This document shows, piece after piece, positions 1 to 9,209 of a DNA stretch of 64,000 bases. The position numbers and the translations under genes are program-made. The stretch spans positions 496,001 through 560,000 of the forward strand of contig NC_026487.1 of assembly GCF_000328475.2 (NCBI RefSeq), written 5' to 3'. Each line of letters begins with the position of its first letter. Position 1 is the stretch's first letter. The stretch is from Mycosarcoma maydis (lineage: Eukaryota; Basidiomycota; Ustilaginomycetes; Ustilaginales). A model generated the notes under the pieces. That model made no database searches and had not been told where the DNA came from. It was given only the letters and a program-made list of their open reading frames with translations.

Positions 1-1027
1 TTCGCTGTGTTCGCCGCGACATGTTGTGGTAGGCGTAGTGCTTGAGCGTGATACCGCAGAAGAGAAGGGAGACAATACCACTCATGGTAACGCCGTTGCT
101 GAAAAAGTAGCTCGTGTAGGCGATCAGGGCTACGAGACAGCTCTCCAACTGAGGATACGAGCTAAGTCGCGAATGTTTGAGCAGCAGTGAGCATCCCAGA
201 CCGAAACATACGCCGAGCAACATGGAGAGCGTAAAGACAACCAGGAAGAGGCCGATACCGTGGAAGATGGACGAAATGTAAATGTCCTTGCCGCGGAAAG
301 TGGAAAGAGTGTCAAACATGACAATGGACACAGCATCATTGAGAATGCTCTCACCAAAGATGACCGAGTACAGTTTGGGATCCACCTTGTACGTGTTGAA
401 GATGGCGAGAATGGTGACCGGATCGGTAGCGCTCAACGTTGAGCCAAAAATGAGACACTCGAGCAAGGTGAGCGAGATGGATTCGAGGTGAAGTAGAGAC
501 CAGAGGTAAACGATCACACCGACCACGATGGCACTGATGAAAGTGCCCGCAAAGGCAAATATGAGGATGGTGCCAAAGTTGCGGAAAAAGTTTTCTTGTC
601 GCAGATCGTATCCAGATGCGAGGATGATGGGCGGGAGCAGCACATTGAGCATGATGGTATTGCTGAAGCTGAGCATGTTTTGCACCTGCTCGCCTGGCCC
701 AACGCGAAGACAGACACCGACAAACATGCCGGCAAAGAGACCTACGATGGTTTCATGTACCGCGGTGATGCGCTTGACCTTAAGGTAGTACGAAGTCCAG
801 AAGGACATGATGAGTAGAGACAGCACGAGGAACAGGGCCAGGGAAGAGAAGCGTTCCTGCTGTTCTGCATCTGGCACGGGTAGGGCGGGCGCGGCTGGCT
901 TGGTTGGCGTAGCCGTCGCTATCGCTGTTGTCAAAGAATTTGTGCCATTCGAAGTTGATGCCGCGCTGACGATAGCAGTAGCAGCACCAGCAGCACCAGC
1001 AAGCAGCATCATGCACCGAGTGAACAT
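1..1027 (-). CDS. NHX1: Endosomal/vacuolar Na+(K+)/H+ exchanger, 3' part missing (partial)
   Basis: CPA1-family antiporter that exchanges lumenal protons for Na+ or K+ on endosomes or vacuoles. The frame opens at the ATG complementary to 1025-1027 and runs 342 residues to the window edge without a stop, so the C-terminal half and cytosolic tail lie outside. Residues 1-20 are hydrophobic and signal-peptide-like, as in yeast Nhx1, followed by a Thr/Ala/Pro-rich stretch. Several membrane segments follow. LLPPIIL (130-136) matches the conserved inhibitor-binding segment. TDPV (201-204) and GESILND (224-231) match the ion-binding core, with the Asn-Asp pair at 230-231 typical of electroneutral exchangers. 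It is divergent from NIC96 with 485 bases between the two ATGs. The endosomal NHX subtype is inferred from the motif wording. Confidence 0.9.
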   Translation of the reverse strand, partial: MFTRCMMLLAGAAGAATAIVSAASTSNGTNSLTTAIATATPTKPAAPALPVPDAEQQERFSSLALFLVLSLLIMSFWTSYYLKVKRITAVHETIVGLFAGMFVGVCLRVGPGEQVQNMLSFSNTIMLNVLLPPIILASGYDLRQENFFRNFGTILIFAFAGTFISAIVVGVIVYLWSLLHLESISLTLLECLIFGSTLSATDPVTILAIFNTYKVDPKLYSVIFGESILNDAVSIVMFDTLSTFRGKDIYISSIFHGIGLFLVVFTLSMLLGVCFGLGCSLLLKHSRLSSYPQLESCLVALIAYTSYFFSNGVTMSGIVSLLFCGITLKHYAYHNMSRRTQR

Positions 1028-1512
1028 CGTGACTGCCGTTTTGTGCCCTCAGGCTGGCCCTTTATTGGGTCAATGAACGCAAGTAGGACCTGATGGCAGC
1101 CGCTAGAGAAAGAAATGTGCTTCAAAGGTAGATGGAGGTCATGGGTAGACAAGCGTCAAGAGTCGTCCACGTCCGAGTACAACAGCGAGATACTGTGTTG
1201 GACTGTGCGGCAATCACGAATGTGAGTGTAATCGAGTTTGATAAAGACGCGACTCAGCGAATTCAAAGTTTATCGAGTAAGTTAACTATCGTGTACGGGT
1301 TGACGAGAGGCTATTCACCAATTCACGATTAAGTTAACGTTATTCGTGATTCGTGATTCGATTCACGAATCGTGAATCGTGAATGTTTTCCGAATGCCGT
1401 AATTTTGCGCAGCGAAGAAAAAGGGTTGTGCGTCGGTGTTGTTATAATTGCCTCTTTCTTCCATCCTACAACATCGTCTCACCACCTGCGCGTCGTTCGC
1501 AGCTACGCAAGT
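1028..1512. promoter_or_regulatory. Divergent intergenic region NHX1 / NIC96
   Basis: This 485-base region separates two divergent start codons and must hold both promoters. It contains a cluster of TTCGTGATT/AATCGTGAA motifs (1342-1384 and a single site near 1321). I saw no clear TATA box. Confidence 0.5.
1342..1384. repeat. CACGANN heptamer array, both orientations
   Basis: Units of 7 bases: ATTCGTG twice, a partial ATTCG, ATTCACG, then AATCGTG twice and a partial AAT. The left half reads CACGAAT on the minus strand. The right half reads CACGATT on the minus strand. The array lies about 130 bases upstream of the NIC96 ATG. It belongs to the intergenic heptamer family seen across the window. 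Confidence 0.85.
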
Positions 1513-4266
1513 ATGAACGACTACCCCATGGATGCGGCGCCTCAGTCGCTTTCCGAGCTACTTCAGCAGTCGAGAAAACTCACCAACCACCTCGGCCGCT
1601 CGGATCTGCCTCAGATCCAACTAGGTCTCGACCAGATCGAAAATCAAAGTCGCAAGCTCGTCTCCAAAAACCTGCGTTCTGGGTCCGCACAGCCTGGCGA
1701 TGCTCGCGCTCACTACTTTCTCGCGAATGGTGGCATCGATGCCGCACAGCTTGCGGACACCATCCACGCTGCCAACATTGCAAGCACGTTTGAACCACTT
1801 CAGCCCATCTACGATACAGATGTGGAGAGCTACCTCACGCACGAGCATCAGCAGGTTATCATCAGCGCAATTGAGCAAGGCAGGCGCGAGACGCTTCAAG
1901 ACTTTCATCGCAACCTCGATCGCACCATGCATCGCGACTGGGAGAGGCAAAAGCGCAAGATCCTCGAAGAACTAGGCCAACATCAGCCGACCAACGCCTC
2001 GACATCGACACGCGACGCTGACATCGACGTCTCTCGTTCCAGCTTCGGTGCCTCAACCTCGTCACACACTTTGCCGACCAGTACCAGCTCCATGCTCGGC
2101 GGCCACGCTACCTCGCAAATGCACGGAAAGATGGCCCGATACCAGATGGTTGTTTCTAGACTCAATTCCTCACGTCTCGAAGGATACAGCCTTGCACTGG
2201 CGCATGCATTTATCGACGCCATCTCCGGTCTCGGCGAGGATGCAAAGAACAAGGAGCTGCATGAAAGCTGGAAGGCGCTCGCTTCCATGGTACGAGAGCA
2301 GAACGTGCGCAACGGCGAGTTCGGTGCCAGGCCGGTCAAGGAACGAGAGTACGCTCCTGTCTACGTCGATCTCAAGGCGTGGCATGGCGTCGACGGCATC
2401 AATCTGCGCAAAGAACTTGTTGAAGGCTCCAAGGCCTTCCTCGAGCAGGAATTTATAGAACACATGGAGCAGGTCATCGCTGCCAATCCAGTGCTGGCAC
2501 AACGTGGTGGGGCTCCTACTGTGCGATCTACCGTCAGTGCTTTTCTTCGCGTCCAGCATCTCAGCTCGCAGAACCAGTGGAGGTCTGACCTGGCCAAGGA
2601 GCTCGATGCATCAACCAACGTGCCCATCTGGGCCGAGCTTTACTTCCTCCTTCGCATCGGTAGAACCAAAGAAGCGCTCGAATGTGCTTCCGAGAATGAG
2701 AACCGCATCCGCTCCACCGACCCTTCCTTCCTTGCCTATCTCAAAGCCTGGCTTGATTCGCCCGACCGCCGCCTGCCACGCCTGCTAAAGGATCGCTTCG
2801 TCGCCGAGTACAATTCCCGCTTCCGTACTCTCCCCGAAGTTCACGACCCCTACAAGCTCGGTCTGTACAAACTCATCGGGAGGATCGACGTGTTGAAAAA
2901 GTTTCCCACGCTGCTCACCTCGAGCATCCAGAACTGGCTCTGGCTTCAGCTGAGCATGGTGCGTGAGACGTACGACGAGGATGCAGATGCCCAAGACTCG
3001 GTGCGTGACAGGTTCACGCTAGCTGATCTAGGCAACAAAGTAGAAAAGTTTGGCGAGGCTTACTTTGACCCCAAAGGTAATCGTCCGCTCTTCTACTTCC
3101 GACTCCTGCTGTTGTGCGGTCAATTTGAAAAAGCAGTCGGGTTTCTCTTTTCTCGCTCGGCACACCAGGTGGATGCGATTCACTTTGCGGTAGCGCTCGC
3201 CTACTACGGATTGCTGCGCGTTCCTTCGCAAGCGGCCTCGTCGCAGGTCGAGTATCTGCTGGTGGAGTCGGACGGGCAGGGCGGAAGCATCGCCTCGGTC
3301 GACTTTGCTAAGCTGGTGCAGCGATATGTGCGCATGTTCTCGCAAGCGTCGCGTCGGGATGCGTTGCAGTATCTGTACCTGATCTGCTTGCACGCGGATG
3401 TGGGGGAGCCTGTGGGGTCCGAGCAGGTGCGACGCTGCCACGACTTGATCCGTGCTCTGGTGCTCGAAGCGCACCCGACCGAATTCCAAGAGCTACTGGG
3501 CGATGTGCGCACCAACGGTGCCAAGACTCCCGGGCTGATCGAGAGAAATCTGCCACTCATCAAGATAAAAAACGAGCGCGAGTTTTTGTCGACGATTGTG
3601 CAAGTGGCAGCGACGCAGTGCGACATGGCGCACCGCACCGAGTCCGCCATCCTGCTGTACAACCTTGCGGGCCAGCACGACACTGTGGTTGCTGTGCTCA
3701 ACAAGGAGCTCGGCGCACGACTGACAGAGCCAAGCAGTGCGGCCGAATGGAAGACGACGGGACTTTCATCGGGTGCGTCCTTCTCCGCGGCTAGCAACCT
3801 GGTTACGCTCGCCACGGCCATTCTGGAGACGTACGAGAAGCAATTTGGTTACTCGGGTAAGAACCGCGACACCTGTCGTCGTCTCTTGGAGCTGAAAAAG
3901 GCGGTTGGACTCCACAGCGATGGTCAGAACCTGCAGGCGTTGCAGACGATCGAAGCGCTGCGTATACTGCCTCTGGATGCCGAATCGAGAAAGGATGTGG
4001 TAGCCATCACGCGCAAGGCCGAGGAGTTTAAGGAGGTTGACGAGAACATTGCACGCAACTTTTCCGAGATTGTACTCATGACCATGACGATCCTGTACAA
4101 GCTGCACCAGGAGCTCAAGGAGAGCATCCACAGGAGCGGCACGAGCGCGATGGACGAGTATCGAGCCCAGGCAAGGGCGTTGATGATGTGGGCGGGTATG
4201 CTCCGGTTCCGCATGAGTAGCGAGACGTACAGCCAGCTCACGCGACTCGATGTGTTTATTCATTAA
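1513..4266 (+). CDS. NIC96: Nucleoporin NIC96 (Nup93 family)
   Basis: Structural nucleoporin of the inner ring of the nuclear pore; it anchors the Nsp1 channel trimer. The protein is 917 residues (yeast Nic96 is about 840). The first ATG of the frame is at 1513; upstream codons in this frame contain no ATG. The N-terminus (SELLQQSRKLTNHLG, then QIENQSRKL within the first 50 residues) matches the short conserved helix that binds the trimer. A polar linker follows, then a long alpha-helical solenoid to the C-terminus (IRSTDPSFLAYLKAWL, LLLLCGQFEKAVGFL and similar helices). I see no intron. Family assignment rests on these recognisable segments and the whole-length match in architecture. Confidence 0.9.
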   Translation: MNDYPMDAAPQSLSELLQQSRKLTNHLGRSDLPQIQLGLDQIENQSRKLVSKNLRSGSAQPGDARAHYFLANGGIDAAQLADTIHAANIASTFEPLQPIYDTDVESYLTHEHQQVIISAIEQGRRETLQDFHRNLDRTMHRDWERQKRKILEELGQHQPTNASTSTRDADIDVSRSSFGASTSSHTLPTSTSSMLGGHATSQMHGKMARYQMVVSRLNSSRLEGYSLALAHAFIDAISGLGEDAKNKELHESWKALASMVREQNVRNGEFGARPVKEREYAPVYVDLKAWHGVDGINLRKELVEGSKAFLEQEFIEHMEQVIAANPVLAQRGGAPTVRSTVSAFLRVQHLSSQNQWRSDLAKELDASTNVPIWAELYFLLRIGRTKEALECASENENRIRSTDPSFLAYLKAWLDSPDRRLPRLLKDRFVAEYNSRFRTLPEVHDPYKLGLYKLIGRIDVLKKFPTLLTSSIQNWLWLQLSMVRETYDEDADAQDSVRDRFTLADLGNKVEKFGEAYFDPKGNRPLFYFRLLLLCGQFEKAVGFLFSRSAHQVDAIHFAVALAYYGLLRVPSQAASSQVEYLLVESDGQGGSIASVDFAKLVQRYVRMFSQASRRDALQYLYLICLHADVGEPVGSEQVRRCHDLIRALVLEAHPTEFQELLGDVRTNGAKTPGLIERNLPLIKIKNEREFLSTIVQVAATQCDMAHRTESAILLYNLAGQHDTVVAVLNKELGARLTEPSSAAEWKTTGLSSGASFSAASNLVTLATAILETYEKQFGYSGKNRDTCRRLLELKKAVGLHSDGQNLQALQTIEALRILPLDAESRKDVVAITRKAEEFKEVDENIARNFSEIVLMTMTILYKLHQELKESIHRSGTSAMDEYRAQARALMMWAGMLRFRMSSETYSQLTRLDVFIH

Positions 4267-5253
4267 TTAGGCTAGATGGCATGCAAGAAGCAGCTGAATC
4301 GTATTTTTAGTAGTGCCGCTCACTTACCCTAACCATGTCTGGCTTTGCGAAATGCTTTCCTGGCCATCCGAGGTGAGCAGAGAGTGTTGAGAAATGGTGA
4401 TTGGCTGCTGCGGAGAGCACGTTCCCAGCACTGCATGCCAAGAAAAAGAAGTCCACGTCCATCACAGATCACGAATCGAAAACGCGCCTCTGTTCTTCTT
4501 AGCGAGTCAACGACAAGGGCCCAAGCTGTTGCGCACTGACCAGAGCGGCTAGGATTGTGATCATACCGTGAAAGATGCACTCGCTCTCTCTACGTCTGAC
4601 TCGTATATGATGTGATTGGTCCATGTGAACTTGTGGATTTGTGGTTGACATCTAAACCCAGTTGCGGCCTTGAATGGCTGTACCATAATAGAGCAGAGCG
4701 AGGGGCACACGGTCCTACAAATTCCCCGAGCGAGACAGGCAAATTCCTGTTGACATGTGATGCTTTCTTTTTCGAATCGCGAATCACGAATAATAATCTG
4801 ATAAGTTACCGCTGCGATGGCCTCTCTGCTGATTTCAAACAATCGTGAATCACAGAATTTTCAGTGACGGGCGTGGGCACCAGTCACGAGTGGCTGTGTA
4901 AAAAGTTCAGGACAGCGAGCTGCTCAGCGCGCCAGTCACGAGCCAAGAAGAGCAACCGCACAGACGCACATTCGTGATTTTTCAGACACGCTCACGACAC
5001 ACACCTGTCATGACCATGTGCGACAAACTGCGCAATTCAACACGATTAATAATCGAAAACGTTATTATTATAATATTATTAATAAATAATATAACCCCAC
5101 GCCTTTCGTGTCTGGTGTCTGGCTACGATTGCCCTCGAACCGTGCATGTTCCTGTTGGCTTCCACTCACAACTCTTGCTCTTCACTCCATCTTCTTTTCC
5201 ACTCCGTCCCGCCTTTTCACCCCGTCATTGACTGTTGTGAGGCAAGGACAGTC
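4267..5253. other. Intergenic region with AT-rich island
   Basis: 987 bases between NIC96 and the cation transporter. It holds scattered TCACGA/TCGTGA motifs (near 4778, 4846 and 4971) and an AT-rich tract at 5044-5094. No gene was recognised. The last 150 bases are pyrimidine-rich, as expected for the leader of the downstream gene. Confidence 0.5.
5044..5094. repeat. AT-rich tract with short inverted repeats
   Basis: About 50 bases almost entirely A/T, with runs such as GTTATTATTATAATATTATT and complementary AATAAT blocks, in otherwise balanced or GC-rich DNA. It lies about 160 bases upstream of the transporter ATG. It could be a promoter element or an easily melted region; function is not shown. 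Confidence 0.6.
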
Positions 5254-6822
5254 ATGTCGCACATCATCTCATCCGCCATGTCGGTGGCTCAGCAGAAGCT
5301 TGGTACCGCCTCGTCCAACAACGAAGCATCCGACCACCAGCCGGGCCTTTCCCCCCCACTTTCGCCCGTTGACGATCAGGATATTGAGCTCACAGCTCCT
5401 ACTCCAGCCGCTGCTCGCGCTTCTACACGTCGTCCAGCCACAGCGCCTTCTTCGCCTTTGCCTCCTCATCTTCAGACGTACAAAAACAACCTCGGCAACG
5501 ACATTACCATCGACGTCAACATTGGACCTAGCACATCATCCGCCTACGCTCGAGCGCAGGGCAGCACTGCTTTCCACCACGCCCACAAGTACCATGGCCA
5601 CTCTTCTTCTCCCTCGCCTGCACCGGCTGCTGAGGCACATCTGGATGCACCTGCTGAGGGCGTCACCGACGCCGGATCGTCTCGCTCGCATGCCGGCTCG
5701 TTGGGCTATGGTGGCCCAGTACCGGCCACCCCTGGAACGGAGGATACAGACCCGCTCTTGCTTCGATCGCGCGTCGTCGAAGAGTCCGAGGTCCGTCGTC
5801 GACACTCGGGCAAGGGCAAGAACAAGCGCAGCGAGCGCCAGATTCGTGACTTTTATGAAGCGCAAAACGAGCACATCGAACGTCTTCTCAAACCCATCTC
5901 TGCACATGCAGACGAGGACAAGCAAGGTCGCGAGTCGTCGGCACTCAAAGTCAAAATCGCCGTCTATGCATCAATCGGTGCCAACTTTGTGCTTGCTGCA
6001 CTTCAACTCTACGCTGCTGTCAGTTCACTCTCGCTCTCGCTGTTTGCCACTGCTGCCGACTCGGTATTCGACCCCTTCGCCAATCTTGTGCTCAACTGGC
6101 TGCACCGCAAGAGCGAGAAGGTAGACGAACGCAAATGGCCCATCGGAGGATCACGTTTCGAGCCTATCGGTAACATCACCTACGCTGCGCTGATGGGCAT
6201 GGTCTCGGCAATCCTCGTGGTCGAATCCATCAAGGAGCTGGCCAGAGGCGATAGCGACAAAAAGCTTCACATTGCATCACTCATCGCTGTCGGTATTGCT
6301 TTTGTCACCAAAGCGTTGCTTGCTATCTACTGCTTTGGACTGCGTAAGTACAGTTCGCAGGTCGAAGTGCTTTACCAAGACCACCGCAACGACCTATTTA
6401 TCAACGGCTTTGGTATCTTCACCTCGGCTGCTGGTGCCACGATCGCAGGATGGATCGATCCTACCGGTGCGCTCATCATCTCGCTCGCCATCATCACCTC
6501 GTGGACACGAACGGCATTCGACGAGTTCAAGACGCTTGCCGGTGCCGCTGCCCCCACCGATTTCTTGCAGCTGGTCACGTACAACGCTGCTCTGTTCAGC
6601 GACGAGATTCAGGCGATCGAGAGCGTGAGGGCTTACAGTTCAGGTCCGAGGTACATTGTCGAGATCGACATTGTCATGCATCCCGAGACGCCGCTGTGGA
6701 AGAGCCATGACCTGAGTCAGGCACTGCAAGACAATCTGGAATCGCTTCCCATGGTGGAAAGAGCTTTCATCCACGTCGACCACGAGGTGGAACATGCTTT
6801 CGAACACCGTAAGTCTGTGTAA
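5254..6822 (+). CDS. Cation diffusion facilitator, Mn-type
   Basis: CDF-family metal/proton antiporter of 522 residues. The ATG at 5254 is chosen because upstream in-frame sequence reads as leader; the next ATG at 5278 is also possible. Residues 1-225 form a Ser/Pro/Ala-rich cytosolic arm with a basic patch (about 181-197). The membrane domain spans about 231-420. The two metal-site motifs are both D-x-x-x-D: DSVFD (269-273, second helix) and DHRND (376-380, fifth helix). That pattern is typical of manganese-transporting CDFs, whereas zinc transporters usually have H-x-x-x-D. The C-terminal cytosolic domain (about 425-522) has the ferredoxin-like fold pattern of CDF dimerisation domains. It converges on the ThrRS gene with 166 bases between stops. 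Metal specificity and location are inferred. Confidence 0.88.
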   Translation: MSHIISSAMSVAQQKLGTASSNNEASDHQPGLSPPLSPVDDQDIELTAPTPAAARASTRRPATAPSSPLPPHLQTYKNNLGNDITIDVNIGPSTSSAYARAQGSTAFHHAHKYHGHSSSPSPAPAAEAHLDAPAEGVTDAGSSRSHAGSLGYGGPVPATPGTEDTDPLLLRSRVVEESEVRRRHSGKGKNKRSERQIRDFYEAQNEHIERLLKPISAHADEDKQGRESSALKVKIAVYASIGANFVLAALQLYAAVSSLSLSLFATAADSVFDPFANLVLNWLHRKSEKVDERKWPIGGSRFEPIGNITYAALMGMVSAILVVESIKELARGDSDKKLHIASLIAVGIAFVTKALLAIYCFGLRKYSSQVEVLYQDHRNDLFINGFGIFTSAAGATIAGWIDPTGALIISLAIITSWTRTAFDEFKTLAGAAAPTDFLQLVTYNAALFSDEIQAIESVRAYSSGPRYIVEIDIVMHPETPLWKSHDLSQALQDNLESLPMVERAFIHVDHEVEHAFEHRKSV

Positions 6823-6988
6823 ATTGGGCTCGAACTGGGTTGTAGACTGCAAAAAGTGAATGCTATGTTTTGAATGCTTCATGGCGTTGCGATGCTTTGC
6901 GTGGTATGTGCTAGCTGGCTAGCTGGTGTTTCACGATTGCGATCGAGGAAGACCCATAGAGCAAAATGATGCTTGATTTATACTGAGG

Positions 6989-8599
6989 TTACCAAGAATG
7001 ACTCGAGTCTAGGCGGCAAAACAATTCCCGCAAATCGGTGGCTTGGAACTGGCCAACTTGTTTTCGCTCTGGTTCCGCTTGCTGTCTGGCCAATTCCCTC
7101 AACCTGTTTGGCGCAGCCTTGTCGTCTCTCTTTCTTACGTTGATCGTGTTTGTATGCATCTCTTTCTCTCCCACAACGAGGATGTAGTTGTACCTTGCCA
7201 ATTGAGCTTTTCTGACCAACTTGCCCAATTTTTCGTTTTGAGGGTTCGACTCGACATCCACAAAGAAGCGCTGGAGGTGGCGTTCGGATGAAGATGAGGG
7301 TGGTGCGTCCGGGTGGATGCCTAGAGAGAGAAACTTGTGCAGCTTCTCGACGTACTCTGTCAGGGCCGGATTATTGGTAGTGGCAGGAATGATGATGGCC
7401 TGTCGCGGAGAAAGCCAGAATGGCCACCAGCCAGCGGTCTGTTCGATTAGGATGGCCATGAACCTCTCGACGCTTCCCAGAATCGCGCGGTGTATCATGA
7501 CCGGTACACTTCGCTCGTTGGTTTGCTTGGCAGCTGGATCGGCGTAGGAAAGATCGAACCGTCGAGGAAGTTGGAAGTCCAGTTGAATCGTAGCAGTCTG
7601 ATGCCTTCGTCCTTGACCATCCACCAGATGAATATCGATCTTGGGCCCATAGAACGCCCCATCGCCAGCATTCATCTCCCATTTCCTGCCACTAGCATCC
7701 AGCGCTTGCCTCAATCCAGCCTCCGCACGATCCCATTCTTCCACACTACCAATGAAACTTTCGGGGCGTGTGGAAAGCACCAATTCGAAATCGCTAAAGC
7801 CGAACGTGTCGTAGGCTGAAGTCAACATGCTCAGCATCGAGTTGATCTCAACAGCCACTTGGTCCGGTCGACAAAAGACGTGTGCATCGTCCTGATGAAA
7901 CCGACGGACACGAGTAAGGCCGGTCAAAGCACCGGAAGCTTCGTTTCGATGCAAAGGCGAGAACTCGGCGTATCGAATCGGAAGGTCGCGATACGATCGT
8001 TCGGACGAGCCAAAGATCAGGCAGTGACCGGGACAATTCATCGGTTTCAAGCCAAAGGATTCGTCTTCTGCATTTGCAGCTGTCGCTTCCGTTGCTGATG
8101 TGGGAGGGTGTATCGAGCAGCACGATGTTCGGCGGTCATCGATGCTGCTCGAGAAACGTTCCTTGTATCCTTCAGCAGCAAACATGTCGTCGCGGTAGTT
8201 GTCCCAGTGACCGGACCGTTTCCATAGCGAGGTTTTGTAGAGCTGCGGTGATTGGACCTCATCATAGCCGTATACGTCGTACAGATCCCGGACTACTCGC
8301 TCGACCTTCCGTGCTAACCGCATACCATGAGGCAGGATGAACGGCGTTCCTGGAGACGACTCGTGTGTGAGAAAGAGGGTCTGCGCTTTCCCTATGGATC
8401 GATGGTCGTTGGACGAGCTGCTGGCAGCCGAGTCAGAGGAGGAGGCAAGTGGCGATTTGGCCGCGGAGGAAGAGGAATATCTCCATGACGTCCAACTTCT
8501 GCTTTGCGGGCGCTGCACTGGGCAGCTGGCCGATGTAGATGGAACGACACGACTGTGCAATAAAGAACGGAAGAGTGTGTCAACACTGCGACGGCTCAT
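6989..8599 (-). CDS. MST1: Mitochondrial threonyl-tRNA synthetase
   Basis: Class II synthetase that charges mitochondrial tRNA-Thr. The protein is 536 residues with an ATG complementary to 8597-8599. Residues 1-65 are rich in Ser/Arg/Ala, like a mitochondrial targeting sequence. The catalytic domain follows directly, so the N-terminal TGS and editing domains of cytosolic ThrRS are absent, as in yeast Mst1. Visible signatures are the zinc-ligand region KPMNCPGHC (Cys189), class II motif 2 around PLHRNEASGALTGLTRVRRF (Arg218), and QDDAHVFC (His240). Motif 3 is near the C-terminal end of the catalytic domain, followed by an anticodon-binding domain (about 425-525). A low-complexity insert at about 150-180 precedes the zinc region and is not part of the usual core. 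Confidence 0.93.
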   Translation of the reverse strand: MSRRSVDTLFRSLLHSRVVPSTSASCPVQRPQSRSWTSWRYSSSSAAKSPLASSSDSAASSSSNDHRSIGKAQTLFLTHESSPGTPFILPHGMRLARKVERVVRDLYDVYGYDEVQSPQLYKTSLWKRSGHWDNYRDDMFAAEGYKERFSSSIDDRRTSCCSIHPPTSATEATAANAEDESFGLKPMNCPGHCLIFGSSERSYRDLPIRYAEFSPLHRNEASGALTGLTRVRRFHQDDAHVFCRPDQVAVEINSMLSMLTSAYDTFGFSDFELVLSTRPESFIGSVEEWDRAEAGLRQALDASGRKWEMNAGDGAFYGPKIDIHLVDGQGRRHQTATIQLDFQLPRRFDLSYADPAAKQTNERSVPVMIHRAILGSVERFMAILIEQTAGWWPFWLSPRQAIIIPATTNNPALTEYVEKLHKFLSLGIHPDAPPSSSSERHLQRFFVDVESNPQNEKLGKLVRKAQLARYNYILVVGEKEMHTNTINVRKRDDKAAPNRLRELARQQAEPERKQVGQFQATDLRELFCRLDSSHSW

Positions 8600-9209
8600 G
8601 GTGCTGAGGTTCGGCCGCTTGGGACAGTGTTGTAGTCGTGATCCGGCGCCAAGGAGAAGGTTTGGGCTTCAGCAAGCATTCACGATTCACGATTCATGGT
8701 TTTAGAAGAACGTCGCTTCAACTTTTGACCTGACGTGCAACTCACGACTCGTGACTGTGAAACGCGCAAGGTGCAGCGTCCAAAATTATTACAATTGTTA
8801 CGCAGTCGCTACTAACAAGTTTTGATCAAGTCACGACCAAGCCCGGAAAAGGGGGCGAGGAACACACTCACGACTGATTCACGAGCCAACCGAAGCCCGA
8901 TCCACGATGGCTTTCGTGCACGCCGAGTGACGTAGTCCGCCGCCAGAGACACCAGAACTTGAAGCATGGCTTTTGAGAGCGAGAAGCTCATGGCTTGCCC
9001 TGAAACAGGACCCTGAGCTGATCTCGTAGTGCATGTCGTCGACAAACTTGTGCTACTGATCCTTATCGCTCTACCTGTCTTCTTGCCCACTATCATCAGG
9101 TCAAACCATTACGCCATCAGCATAGCCGCATAGCCGTGTCGTCCATTCCCCCGGTGCGAGCCGTGACCTCACTTGCAGCATCCTCGTACAGGCGTCTTTC
9201 ACTTCCATC
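8600..9209. promoter_or_regulatory. Divergent intergenic region MST1 / YME2
   Basis: 610 bases between two divergent genes for mitochondrial proteins. It contains ATTCACGATT-type sites at 8681-8697 and related ACTCACGACT forms near 8733 and 8868. No open reading frame was recognised. The two genes may share control elements here, but the sequence alone does not show it. Confidence 0.45.

Noticed and set aside
1372..1512. Upstream in-frame extension of NIC96
   Set aside because: Starts at GTG in the heptamer array and has no ATG before 1513, where the conserved N-terminal helix begins.
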